26,584 nt of DNA, taken from Verrucomicrobiaceae bacterium UBA1938. GTDB lineage: Bacteria > Verrucomicrobiota > Verrucomicrobiia > Verrucomicrobiales > Verrucomicrobiaceae. Positions 1 through 12,600 of this stretch are shown one piece after another. The stretch is taken from contig DDFC01000039.1 in the NCBI GenBank assembly GCA_002336895.1, positions 1-26,584 of the forward strand. Reading direction: 5' to 3'. The notes beneath the pieces are model-generated. The model saw only the letters and a list, made by a program, of their open reading frames with translations. It had not been told where the DNA came from and ran no database searches. The translations under genes and the position numbers were made by a program. How positions within the stretch are numbered: the stretch's first letter is position 1; each line of letters opens with the position of its first letter.

Positions 1-56
1 CGGCCCCGGCACAGCGGTGCCCTACCAGCCCCTTGGCACGCGCTACGCTGGATGGT

Positions 57-201
57 AGGGATGCGCTGTGCGCGTCCCTGGAATCCTTTGTTCCCAAGCG
101 GTCTGCCACCTTAACGCGATCCCCCATTCCAAAAGCTCCGCCTCCCGGCGGTCTGCAGCGGTGAGGCTTTGCCGACTCAGAGTCAGACCTGTTTTCAACA
201 G
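57..201. repeat. Hairpin-rich non-coding element, probably a dispersed repeat
   Basis: Four small inverted repeats follow one another. 57-79 has a 10-bp stem with one G-T pair and a TGT loop. 138-151 is CCGCC-TCCC-GGCGG. 150-155 pairs with 184-189 (GGTCTG/CAGACC) and encloses GACTC-A-GAGTC at 174-184. 189-201 is CTGTT-TTC-AACAG. No stem is followed by a T-run on either strand, so these are not ordinary terminators. The weakly open frames through the region have no recognisable protein similarity and overlap each other on both strands. The density of short stems resembles intergenic repeat elements of the REP/MITE type. Copy number cannot be judged from one window, so 'dispersed repeat' is an inference; the stems themselves are visible. 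Confidence 0.4.
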
Positions 202-540
202 ATTGTGGTATAAGAGACAACCGCAGGCTGCCCCGCAGGGTGAGCGAAACGAATCAAGCGGCAGCTGCGTTTCCCCCTTCGCACTGCGAGCTACGGAGGA
301 CATGCGGTCCCTCATTTCGCAAGCTCGCTCCAAAATGGGACGCCTCGTGCTTTTACGCCCCGGAGCATGCTGCACTCTCATAGTCTGTGATCCTGACCAG
401 ACTCCTTTTCGTCTGCCAGTGGCATTACCTCCAACGAGCAAGCTCTCCCCTGCAACATCAGGCTGAGTGATGCAGGCTGTCATCCTGCCTGCATGCGCTG
501 AAAACAGGCGTTTCCGGCGGAAAAACATTTCGCCGCCCAT
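202..540. other. Intergenic stretch without a supportable gene
   Basis: About 340 bases lie between the hairpin cluster and the terminator of the giant gene. Frames on both strands are partly open, but their translations are rich in Arg, Cys, Ser and Pro, lack a family signature, and on the minus strand run into the 3' end of the giant gene. Further small inverted repeats occur (CTGC-CCC-GCAG at 228-238 and the 8-bp stem at 470-494), so the segment probably continues the structured element beginning at 57. I see no promoter, RNA gene or coding region here. Confidence 0.4.
470..494. other. Perfect 8-bp inverted repeat (stem-loop)
   Basis: ATGCAGGC at 470-477 pairs with GCCTGCAT at 487-494 around a 9-base loop. 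No T-run follows on either strand. It lies about 50 bp beyond the intrinsic terminator of the giant gene. It may be part of the hairpin-rich element or a backup 3'-end structure; function is not evident. Confidence 0.3.
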
Positions 541-542
541 CG

Positions 543-580
543 CAAACAAAACTCCCACGGGCGCCTGGCACCGTGGGAGC
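543..580 (-). terminator. Rho-independent terminator of the giant gene
   Basis: Read on the minus strand, CTCCCACGG (579-571) and CCGTGGGAG (560-552) form a perfect 9-bp GC-rich stem around a 10-base loop, followed at once by TTTTGTTTG. The hairpin begins about 44 bases past the TGA of the giant gene. On the plus strand the stem is followed by CTCACAAAC, so termination is expected only for minus-strand transcription. This fixes the 3' end of the giant transcript and suggests that the gene ends its transcription unit. Confidence 0.88.
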
Positions 581-623
581 TCACAAACATTGTGCACCTG
601 ATCCTCAGATGGGTGAATCACCA

Positions 624-3600
624 TCAGTCTTCTGACAGGCGGCGGCGGCGGCGCAGGCACAGGCCCAGCATGCCAAACATGAGCAGGAGCAGCCTGCCAG
701 GCTCGGGCACCACGACGATGATACCATTGCTGGCGAAGAGCTGGGAATTGAAGGCAAGACCATCACCGAGGACGACACCAGTATAGTCGAAGCTCGTGGC
801 TCCGGAAGCTGTGCTGAGGCTGGCCCAGTCGAGGAGATTGAACACATCCCCATACACAGGCGTGTAACCATTGAGGAAGGTCGGATCGATCTTCACCGTG
901 CCATCAATCACCGGTGCAGTGGCTCCGTTGACGACAAGATGGTCATGGAGCGAGGTGCTGGCGCTCTCCCATGAGGCGATGACAGATGGAGACAGGCTGT
1001 TCAGGGAGCTTTCGTTGCCCTGAATGGATGCAGCGTCATTCAGCGTGGCTCCGCCCAGCTGCATGAGGAGGGTTCCTCCGCTGTTGATGGTGAGGTTGCC
1101 AGCCACTGTAAGCAGCCCCTCGGAAGCGATGCCAGGTGCCACCGTGCCGCCGCTGTTGATGTTCAGATCTCCGCCTACAACACCAGTGCCACCCAGGGTG
1201 CCGGCATTGACATTAAAGGCACCAGAGTTCGTGTTGGTGGCATTCAGCAGCACGGTGCCAGCACCGGTTTTACTGATGGCACCTGCCCCCGTAATGACGC
1301 TGCCAACAGCCATGGTCGCTCCAGCGCTCGCGTCCAGCGCGGCTCCCGAAGCACCGACGGTAATACCGCGATTGCTGGCTATCGTCACATCAGCTGTCGC
1401 CCGCAGCGAACCGCCGTTGATCTGGAGCTGATCCGCCACCACCGAAGCCGGAGCAGCACCGAGGTTGTTGTCCGCCGAGATGCTCAGTGTGCCGGCATTG
1501 ATGATCGTCTTGCCGGTGTATGTGTTGCTTCCGCTGAGGGTCTGCGTGCCCGCGCCGGTCTTGGTAAGGTTCAGCGCATTGGTCTGGTTGGTAATCTGGC
1601 CGGAGAAGGTGGTGTCTGTGCCGTCGGCACCCACGGTGAGGGTAGAGGCCACACCAGTGTTGGTCACCACTCCATTGCCTGCCAGTGAGCCCACGGTTTC
1701 GTTGTTGCCATTGAGATTGAAATAACCTCCGGAGGAAACTGTGAGTGCGGAGCTGTCCGGGATGACCCCTGCGGCCCCAAGCTGCAGGGTGCCGCCGTTC
1801 ACAGTGGTGGACCCGCCGTAGTTGTTGGTGTTCTTGGAGAGCACCAGCGTGCCCACCCCGTCCTTCACGAGGCCATCGCCACCGGTGAGCTGGCCGCTGA
1901 TGGTTCCCACCATGAGCAGGCCGTTGACAGTCATGGTCTGGTTGCTGCCACCGAGGGTTACGGTGCCGGAGAACGTCAGGTTGTTGCTGGCGTTGGCGGT
2001 GGCGTTGTCCGCAGCCAGCGTGCCGAAGGTGAGGTCGCCAAGAACTGAGATGGCATTGCCGACGGTGCGGGCAGCGGTGCCGCCGCGAACAGCCACGCCG
2101 TCAGCCAGCACGACGGTGCCAGTGCCGTAGGGGTTGGTGCCTGCAGTGTCATCAAAGACAAGCGTGCCCGCATTGACCACAAGACCGCCGGTAAGCACAT
2201 GCGCCGTGCCTCCGGCGAGCACCAGTGCACCCGCGCCGGTCTTGGTGATGACTCCGCCAGTGGTGTCCAGCGGTGCAGAAATAACCAGCCCTGTGGCGGC
2301 CAGCCCGGCATCGACATTAATCACCGGAGCTGCATTACTGAGAACAAGCTTGGTGCCGGAGATGGTGGGCGTGGTGTTCAGGTTGTCATTTTTGGCACTG
2401 ACAGCCGTCGCAGCACTCAGGGTCAGGGAGGTGGCGGTCTTCACCTCAGGCTGAGTGGTGCCACCGGTGTTGGAGAAGGTGACGCTGTTCAGCGTGTTGG
2501 CCCCCACAAGGTTGAAGACACCGCCGCCATTGATGGTGAGATTACCGGTCGATGCCATCTGGCCGGCATTCGTATTCATGGTCACAGTCGCATTGTTGAT
2601 GACGAGGTCTCCGGGGATCACGACCACACCAGCGCTGGCGGAAAGGTTCAGCGTGCCAGCATCGGCATAGGTGGTGCCGGTGAAGGTGTTGCTGCCCACT
2701 GCGGTGCTGTTATTGAGCGTGAGGATGGATCCTCCAGACTTCACCAAGGAGATGTTTCCTGTGATGTTGGCACCGATGGAGGTCGTATTTTGATTGACGA
2801 ATACGTAGAGGAACGGGTTCGTGCTGGTCAGAGTGGAGGTGCTGTTCGTGCCAGTGATGGCGTAGGCCACGTTGCCGTTCGTAATCCAGCCAACCCCCAG
2901 AGAGAGAGAGGACGCGCTGCCGATTGTGAATGTGCTGGCTGTGCCGCCGGACGAACGAAGAGAGTTGGCAACCACATTGCCACTGATGGTGCGGTTGGTA
3001 CCAGCATCATTGATGTTCTGCGTGGCGTTGACCGTCGCGGCCGTAATGTCACTGCCATCAAATCCCGGAGCCAACACCCCCTGCGTCGTCTGCCCCATGA
3101 CCGAAACGCCGTAACCCGTGACATAAGTGGCAAATGTATTGCCATCTGCCACCGCCCAGCCTCCGATAAGGTTGTTTGTCAGGCCGCTGTTGATGTTGAG
3201 ATTAACCCCGATGCTCGTCGCAGTGGCATTGGAAGAGAGAGTGATGGTCGTGCCATCCACGATGGAGGCGATGGTGGTGCCCGCCGCAATGTTGGTGCCG
3301 GTGACGGCCATGCCAACAGCCAGACCCGCAGTGGAAGGCACTGTAATGTTGGCGCTGCCGGAGGTGGTATTGGAGGCCAGCACATAGCTCACCGGAGCAG
3401 GCGAGCCGTTGATCTGATTGAGAATGACCCTGCCATTGACCGAAGAGCCCTGCCCGCCGAGCGTGGAGGTCGCCAGGCCATTGTTGTTGGTGTAGCCCAC
3501 AAAGTTGGTCACGCTGCCGGTGGATGGGTCCTGGATGAAGTTGCCGATTGTGATGGTGGCAGTGCTTCCAGAATTGAGGTAGGGGACCAGGTTGATGTTG

Positions 3601-6600
3601 GCCTGGCCTCCGAGCACAGTGAGGGTGTTGACTGTCAGCGCCGAATCCACTGTACCGCCACCAGTCAGAGTCAGGGAGCCGCCATTCAGCAGCACCGGAA
3701 CATTGGCGGGCAGACGCACAGGAGTCAGGTTGGCCATGGAGTTGAGGTTGGCATCGTTAAAGTTTAACGTGCTGAAGTTCACCGTGACGGAAGCATTGGT
3801 GAGGTCGGACACCCCGCTGTAAAGCGATGAGCTGTCCTGAAGGACCAATGTGCCGCCGCGAATGACAGTCGGCCCGGAGTAGCTTTGCACATCTGTCAGG
3901 GCCAGCGTGGTGTTGCCCGATTTCGTGAAGGCAATGTTGCCAGTAATGCTGCCGACAAACGTCGCACTCGAGGTGGAAGCCGTGGTGAGGACGGCCGTGG
4001 TGGAGCTGGTATTGGTGATGACACCGCCCTCTTCCGCCAGTGAGTTGCTGTTGAGCAGCGCTCCCACCACCTGGTCATTGCCATTGAGGTCCAGCGTTCC
4101 CCCGTTGAGTGAGAGATTGCTGGCACTGACGGTGAGAGTGGGCGCCACCAGAATGGTATTGCGCCCGCCATTGAGGACCACACTGCCGTCATTGACCGTC
4201 GTCTGGCCCGTGTAGGCCTGTGCACCGGAGAGCGTAAGACTACCGACGCCCGCCTTGGTGAGCCCGGAACTGCCAGTTATGGCACCATTGATGACGAGGG
4301 ACGAGCCGTTGATGGTGAAGACGCCCTCAGCACCGAGTGACAGCACAGGTGTGCTGATGGTGGCGTTGTCACCATTGACCAGCAGGCCACCACTGCTCAG
4401 CGTCCACCCCTGAGTCGGAAGCAGCAGGCCGTTGCCGGTGATGTTTTCATTGTCGCCGACGATGTCTACTGCATTGACCGTGCGCGCAGCATTAAGGCTG
4501 AGACCTGTCGTGGTGGCATCCACCTTGATGGTCGCCGTTCCCGCCGCACCGTTGATGTCCGTCGGAGTCACATAACCAGTGTAGGCGATGAGCCCCTTGG
4601 TGCCGTCATAGGTGGCAAAGTCGGCCCCGATCATGATGCGGGAGATGATGCCGTTGGAGAGGCCCGGAGCTGTGTTGAAGAGCAGCCTGGTGTCGGTGCC
4701 CAGGTTCACCCCCAGCAGCGTGGCGCTGCTGCCGCCCTGCAGTGAGAGACTGCCAAACTTCAGGAAGGCCGTGCCGCCTGCTCCGTTGACCAGGTTGATA
4801 ATCGAAGCACCCGCGCCAAGCGTGAGCGCGCCTGTGCTTGTCTCAGCCGAGGCAGTGGCATTGGCGCCGAGATAATTGAGCCGCCCGCCGTTCAGAGATA
4901 CCGCACCGTTGTTGAGACGGGAGTTGAGGTTGGCAGATCCAGTGTTGTCCAGGTTAAGCACACCGCCCGCATTCACCTGGATGGCGGCAAACGAGAAGTT
5001 GCTGACACCATTATTTTTGAAAGTAACGGCGCCAAGATTGATCGTCATCGCTCCAGTGGTGGTGCTAAGAGCGCCATTGGAATCAAACGTCAGAGTGCCG
5101 GTGCCCACCTTGACAAGCGCGACGTTGGCCGGGGTGGCGTCATTGTAGCGATAGAACTGGCCCGAGAAGGTCGAGTCCGTGTTGTCAAATCCGACGGTCA
5201 GAGTGTTATTGCTGGTGCCGGTGTTGATCACATATCCCGAGCCGGAAAGGGAGCCGAAAATGGCGTTGTTGTTGTTAAGGTTCAGGCTCGTGCCGCTTTG
5301 GAGCACCAGCTGCGAGAAACGCGCACCAGCGTTGGTGGCATTGATCTGGATGCGCCCTTCCTGCACCACTGTCGGCCCAGTGTAAATATCCTGTCCCAGC
5401 TGCAGCACGCCGTCGCCGATCTTGGTGATGCCGCCGGAGGACCCCAGCACGCCCTGCAGCATAAAGTCCGACAAGGTGGCTGCAATCTGCTGGCTGTTGA
5501 AGCTCTTGGCCGAAATGTCCAGCGTGCTCATCGTGCTGCCGAAGTCCAGACGACCGGCCACAGTGGCAATTGATCCCACATTGGACCCGGCGGAAACGAT
5601 GCCGCCCGTCAAGGTCAGCACGCCAAAGTTTGAAACGACCTGTGGCGAAGCGCTGCCGCCGCCATCATCCTGGAAGACAAGGCCCGCGAGGGTGTTGTTT
5701 CCGGCAAGGTTCAGAGTGCCATTGCCTATGATGGTGACAAAGTTGCCTGGATCAATGGTGCCAGCCGTCGTCTGCGTGACGGTGGCTCCATTGCCGTTGA
5801 TCACAAGGCCGTTGGCGGGATTGGCTGCGAGCGGGATATAGCCGCTGCTGCCGATGACCAGCGTGCCAAGGTTTACATAGGTGCCACCAGTGTAGGTGTT
5901 CACGGCATTGAGTGTCATGATGCTGGTGCTCGTGTCTCCCGAGCTCTTGATCACACGAAGCGGACCGCCATTGTCCTTGATCACCGCATCAATATACACC
6001 GTGCGGTTGGTGCCGCCAAAGTTCGCATGCGTCAGGTAGAGATCCGCAGCACCGCCAGAGCCTGCAGTAATGAAGCCATCCGTGATGGTGATGCCCACAT
6101 TGTCTGTGGATTCACCAAAGAGAATGCCGCCGGCGGTCAGGTTCAGCGTGTTGCCGCCCAGGTCGAGAGTCGTGGCTGCATTCGGGCTGGTGAAGGTCAG
6201 AGTATTGATGCTGACGTTTGAAGAGAGCGTCGTGATGCCTGTGGTGCCAAAACGGATGTTGTAGGTGGGCAGCAGCGCGCCGCTGAGCAGTGTGCCGTCT
6301 CCAGTGGCATAGCCCACTGCATTGAGGCCGCCGATGCCCATCCCGGGCGTGTAGGTGGCATACTCGCGGTCAGCGATGGCCCAGGCCCCGATAATGTTGT
6401 TCGCCAGCCCGTCTCCGATATTTGAGGTCGCGACGCCATTGATCTGGTTGAAGTAGGTGCGCACCCCGTTGCCCAGCTGACCGTTGCCGCCCAGGTTGTT
6501 AAAGCGCAGCGTGGCTGTGGAGGAGGCAGCACGCTGCAGTTCACCAAAATAGATGTCGGTCGAATTGACATTGGTGCCGCCGGCAGTGCTGAAAATGTTG

Positions 6601-9600
6601 TTGTTGCCCCCTTGGAGGATGATATCGCCAAAAGTCTCGGTGGAGGCATACTGTGCTCTGCCCTGATAGTTGAGGGTGCCGCCATTCAGGGTGATAGACG
6701 CAGCATCATTGATGCGGTCAGACAAGCTCAGGGTGCCGGTGTTGTCCAAGCTCAGCGTGGCAGAATTGATCACAATGGCCGAAGTCCCGGAAAGCGCAGC
6801 ACCATCTTTCAGCGTGGTGGTGCCGCCACTGATGTAGGTGACTCCGGTGTAGTCGCTGTTGGAGAACAATGTCAGCGTGTTGTCCCCGGTGCGCAGGAAG
6901 CTCATATCCCCCGTGAGGATGCCACCATAACTGCGGCCGGCGTTGTCCTGGTTCACGACGAGAGTGCTGGACGAGTTGGAACCACCTGTCACAGTTCCAC
7001 CCGCATTTTCCACACCAAGGTCGGTGAGCAAGCCACGAACCATCTGCATGTTGCCATTAAGATCCAGCGTGCCGCTGCCCCCCATGATGAGGAATTGGTT
7101 GACCAGCAGCGTGTTGGGACCGCCATTGAGAATCACCGTGCCGCCAAGAATGCTCTGATTGCCGCTGATGGTGTTGATGCCAGTGTTGAGAAGCACGCTC
7201 GGCGTCTGGGCCAGGACAAGCGTTCCCTCACCATCCTTCACCCAGCCTGCAGTGCCTGTGATGGCGCTGCTGATAGTCAGTGTTGATCCGGTGTCTACAT
7301 GGTAGATGGCCTGGGTGCCGCTAAAAGCCAGCACCGGTGCGCTGATCGCGCTGGAGTTGGCTCCAGTGGCAAGCAGACCACCACTGGAGATCGTGAGCAC
7401 ATAAGGCGAGGAACTGCCAGCCGAACCCGCACCTGAAGCAGGGCCGCTGATAGTCACCGCGCCATTGAGCTTGATGGCGTTCACCGAGCGGCTTGCCGTC
7501 AGCGCTGCATTTGCCGTGAGATTGAGCGTGGCCGTGGTGGTGCCTGAATTGATGTTGTTGCTGGTGTCATAAGCAGCAAAAGCGGCTATGCCAGTGCCCG
7601 TGGCATAGGTGGCAAAATCAGAACCATTCACCGTCGCCCTGGCCAGAATGCTGTTTGTCAGCGTCGGGGCTGTGGTGAAAATGATCTTGTTGCTGGCAGT
7701 GCCCAGGCCGGTGCCGGCGAAGTTCATCGCAGAATCGGCATTGAGCGTCAGCGAGCTGAAGGTCAGCAGATTGCTGCCGCCAGCACCCGGCGTGCTGGTA
7801 ACTGTGCCGCCTGGACGGTTGATTGTCAGGGCACCCAGCGTCTCGGATGAGGCATTGGCAGCATTCCCCAGGAACACCAAGTTGCCGCCATACATAGTCA
7901 CTGCGCGCGAGCCGAGGCGGTTGGTGATGTTAGTGGCCGTGTTGTCAATGAATAGCGATGCTGCGGAATAGATGGAAGCGGCTACGCCATTCCCGCCGAC
8001 GAGAGTGCCTGAGCCGTTGAGACTGACCGTGCCCGCGTAGAAGCTGAGGTTGTTCGTTGGGATCATGCTGAGAGCCGCAGTGATGTTCAGCGTGCCGGCT
8101 CCGCGCTTGACGATGCTGTAATACTGGTTGGCGGTGCTTGTGCTGGCAGTAGTGTTGCTGTTGAGATTGATCACCCCCAGGCCGTTCACCAAGTCGCCGC
8201 CGGCATTAAAGGAAAGCGCACGAGCATTGGTCGTGTTGTTGAAGATGCCACCGTTGATGTTCAGCGTGGCGCCCGCATCTGCACCGATCAGAGCGTCAAA
8301 TGCCATGACAAGCTGCCCTGTGACCGTGTTCACACCAGAGACGCTTTCGATCTGCCCGCCACCATTGATGCCTCCCAGCGCCTGGTTGTTGTTGCCCTGG
8401 AGATTGATGGAGTTGGCAACGGAAATGCCACCGCTGAGCTGAAGCGCGGCACCAACGGCGGAACTGGACGGAGAGATCGTGATGGTGCCGGAGCCCGCCC
8501 CGTTCCCGTTGGTCAGCATCACTGCGCCGGCATTGATCGTCAGACCACCAGTCCAGCCAGTGTTGTCCGCATTGAGCACAAGTGTGCCATTGTCATTTTT
8601 TGCCAGCGTGGCTGCAGCACCGGCACCTGAGTTCAGGTTGAATGCTGAGTCGAGCTGCAATGCCATGCCCTGGCTGACTTCGATGGCACGAGTGTTGGCG
8701 GTGTTGCCCAGCTGGATCACACGGCTCGTGCTGAAGCTGCTGATGGCGCGCAGGGTGGCGGTTCCTGATGCGGGGGAGAGAACCACCATGTTCGTCGCAT
8801 TGCCAAGCTCGCCATCACTGTCCACAGAGACGACACCCTGATTAACCACCACATTGCCCGTGAAGTTGTTGGCCGCATTCCCCAGCGCCAGGGTGCCGTT
8901 GCCGGTTTTGCTGAACCCCGTGCCGCTGAGCTTGCCATTCAGATACAGCCCCTGCGTCAGGGTGGAGATGGTGGCGTTGGCCACGCTGAAGATCGCGTTG
9001 TTCAGTGTCACAGCATTGCTCACCATCAGGCCATAGCCGTTGTTGTTGGTCACAGTGAGACCGGCGCTCACATCCGAGACGGAATTAGGAGCGATAATCT
9101 TGTTCTGCGGCTGCGTGTAGGGCAGCGCATAACCAGCACGCCCGACAACCACCGTCGGCACGATCCCAGAGTCAAACACCACATTCCCCAGAGTAACAAT
9201 CTCCTGCCTGCCAGTGCCATCGCCGTCATTGAGCAGCGTCACGGAGTTCGGATTTCCAAGCGCGGTCGCGTAAATATCACCTGTGTAGCCGGTCGTGTTG
9301 AAGATCAGCGTTCCCAGGCCTGTGTTGGTGATGCTGGTGACAGAGCCTGCGTTGGCGAGCTTCTCAAGAATCACTGTCAGGTTCGGATTAACCACATTGA
9401 TCGCAACCGCCCCCGTTGGCAAAGTGACGGCTCCGCCCAGCGTCATCGTCACAGTGGACGAACCAGTGGAGTCAAAGATCGGGTTGCCCAGGAAGGTGAT
9501 GTTGTTGCCCACAGCACGGCTGTTGTTGTCAACCAGCAGGCTGGCACCGCTGGCCACCGTGAGCGTACCTGTGCCCAAGGGGCTGTTGACGAGGAGACCG

Positions 9601-12600
9601 CCGCCCTGCGTTGGAGTGCTGCTGGCTCCGAGGATGATGCCGCCGGTCTGCAGAAGAATGCCGCCGCTAAAGGTGTTTTGATTGCTGAGCTGCAGAAGGC
9701 CGCTGCCAGCCTTGATGATGCCTTCGTTCCCCGTACCAACGATGGTGGTGGTGATGTTGAGGTTGGGCATCAGAGGCGCTAGGTTCTGTCCATTGTCCAT
9801 CACCGGGTCCACCGTGATGGTGCGTGTGGAGCCGTTCAGACTCATGCTGCCGCTCTGATACTGTCCAAAGATCAGCTGAGACACCCCGGTTGTATTTGCG
9901 TTGTTTGAGATGGTGAAGGTCGTCGCACTGGTGATGGCCGTAATTGTCGGAGTGCCGGTGATGTTCGGTCCGCTGACAGTCATGCCGACATAGAGGCCGG
10001 ATGTGCTGCCAACAGTGACCGTATTGGTTCCATTGACTGCAGATGCTACAATGACAGTTCCGCCAATCGTCGACACCGAGCCAAGGTTGCCACCGGAAGC
10101 GGTGATGTTTCCGTTGAGAGTCAGTACGCCTGTGGCACCGAAGCTGATGGTGGGAGCATAGCCCCCCGTGTTGTTAAAGGCCAGCCCGCCAAGAGTCTGG
10201 CGGAAGCCGTTCAGATCCAGAATGGAACCGCCCAGCATCGTCACCGTAGCTGTGTTAGCCAGCTGGCTGGAGGCGCCGAGTTGCACGACCGAGGTTCGCT
10301 CCATCGAAGTATTGCCATTCGTGCTGGCACCACCAGTGATTGTCAGGTTGCCAGAACCGGTGGCAAACACGCTGACGCCATTGGCCAGCGGATTGTTGAG
10401 CACCAGGCGTCCGGCATTGAGGAAAGTGCCGCCGCTGTAGGTGTTGGAAGCTGTAAACAGCGTGTAAGAGCCGCCCAGAAGCCCACCGACGCCGGTACCG
10501 CGGCCATCATCTCCATCCACGACGACAGTCACCGGCGCGCTGCCGTTGTCTGTGATCGTCGCACCAATGGTCACCGTGCGGTTGATCACATTGGTGTTGC
10601 CGTTGACGTAACTCTGGTCATGCAGATAGAGATCCGCCGCATTGACTCCGTCTCCTGCAGTCAGCTGACCGTTCAGAATGGAGATGCCGGTGCTGTCCGT
10701 GCCGTTGGAGGCAATAAGGCCGCCGCTGCCAAGGTTAAGTTTCTTGGCACCAAGGTCCAGCGTGGTGGCGCCGCTGACCGCAATCGTGAGACTGTAGATG
10801 TTGCGGTCCGCAGTGAGTGCCGTGGTGCCGGTGGAGGTGATGCGGACATTGTCAGTGGCCAGGGCCAGATTGATGAGATTCGGCGAATATCCCGCATAGC
10901 CTGGAGTGGTGAGCCCGCCCACCCCCGTGGCGGTGGAGTAGGTGGCAAAGTCACGTTCAAAAACGGCCCAGCCACCGATGATGTTGTTGGTCAGTGCGGG
11001 CGCGCTGGTGATATACATCGTCGCCAGATTGCCCACCTGTCCATCAATGTTCATGAACCGCAGGGTAGCGTGAGAGCCGGCCTGCCGCGCCAAGCTAGAG
11101 ATGGTTACAATCGACTGGTTCACGCCGGTGCCGGGTTCGGCAATGTCGATGTAGCTGTTGCCCTGGGCGAGGGTGACCGCGCCGAAGTTTTCGTAGCCGA
11201 TCTGACCCTGGCGGGCGCGATACTGCAGCATGCCGCCTCTCAGAAGTATCGGCGCCGAGTCATTGATGCGGTCGTTCACATTGGCGTCGAGAATGCTCGT
11301 CGCATTGTTGTTCGAAATCAGCAGGGTGCTCTGGCTGATCTCAATGGAGGAGGTGTTGCTGAGAGTGGAGGTGCCGAGCAGCTGAATACGGCCGCCGTTG
11401 ATGATCGTCGGCCCGGTGTAGGTGTTCGCAGTGTAGATGTTCCAGTCCTGGTAGAATGCATTGGTCTGAGAGCGCACCAAAGCAATGTTGCCATCGATGG
11501 AGCCTGCGTAGCTGACGTTGCCCGTAACGATCCCCAGCGTGGCCTGCGTGGCAGAGCTGTTCATCACTGAACCTCCTGCATTAGGAATGAGGTTGCCGTT
11601 GGTTGCAGTGGCAGTTTGTGACTGAATGTTGTTCACCACCTGGTTGTTTCCATTCAGATCCAGGTAACCACCCTGCATCACGAGGGTGTTGTTGTAAAAA
11701 ATGGTGTTGTTGCCGCCTGCCAGCACCATGGTGCCCTGATCGACATACGTGTTTCCGGTGTAGTAGTTCAAAGCCGTCAGTGTCAGGGTGCCGCTGCCCG
11801 CCTTCGTCAGTCCTCCACTAGTTCTTGAAATGGAGCTGGAGATCGTGAGATCGCCCAGTGTGTGAAGGATAAGCTCACGATTGCTCGTGGTGCTGAGGAT
11901 GCCGCCATTGATGCCGGTGTTTCCTGACAATGCGATCAGGCCTCCGCTGTCCAGCGTGAGCACCTGGCCGGCGCTGATGTCAGTCTCAGAAGCGCTGCCA
12001 AGCACCAGCGAGTTGATCGTGGTGCTTCCTGTCACTGTTGCCACGCTCGTGAGAGAGACGTTGGCATTGGCGACGATGGAGGAGGTCATTTCGCTGGGGG
12101 TGAGCAGACGCAGGCTGTTGGTGCTGGTGTTTGCGGCCCCCGAAGTCGTGTTGGAGGTGAGGAAGCCGATGCCCGTGCCGATGGCGTTGGTATCGCCAAT
12201 GGCCCAGGGAATGATGGATTTGTTGGTGCTGCCGGTGGCACCCGTCTGACCAGTGAAGGCGTAGCCATTGCCCGTCGCCTGGATGGTGGCCACTCCAGCT
12301 CCTGCGGCACTGCCCAGATTGCTGGCCTGAACAAGAAGGATGCCACCACCATTACGAGTCACCGCCGCTGTGGTGAAACCAAGGGTCTGGGAGGCATCGG
12401 CGATGAGCTGAATCGTTGCCACGCCCTGGTTGATGGTCATGATGCCGCTGAGTGTTTCCGTCGTGGCCGAAGCCGAATTTCCAGTGATGGTCAGAGAGCC
12501 GCCACGGAGGTCGATGTTACGGCTGTTCCCCAGGCGGTTGTTGACATTAGTGCTGCTGTTGTCCAGCTCGACCAGCCCGCCACGGGTGACATAGACGGTG

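Noticed and set aside
2..58. Possible last 18 codons of an upstream plus-strand gene ending in TAG just at the hairpin 57-79
   Set aside because: Too short to support. It would be convergent to the giant gene; the preceding sequence is needed to decide.
200..219. Similarity to the Tn5/IS50 mosaic end (GTATAAGAGACA core at 208-219)
   Set aside because: Two single-base insertions relative to the mosaic end, no matching inverted copy in the window, no transposase and no target duplication. The indels also argue against a library adapter artefact. Probably chance.
43..660. Open frames on both strands over the left-edge region (minus 43-660, plus 68-466)
   Set aside because: They overlap each other, and the minus one runs through the terminator and the 3' end of the giant gene. 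The translations have no family features and follow the hairpin repeats.
624..2000. Type V autotransporter beta-barrel at the C-terminus, as expected for many PATR proteins
   Set aside because: The last residues are a PEP-CTERM signal, and no barrel-like domain of about 250-300 residues with a terminal aromatic residue is present.
2199..3767. Long open frame of 522 codons on the plus strand inside the giant gene; similar ones at 10281-11570, 15240-16742 and 17056-17988
   Set aside because: They are antisense to a gene of strongly biased composition (Gly, Thr, Asn, Ala), which leaves the opposite strand poor in stops. Their translations are low-complexity and without domain signatures.
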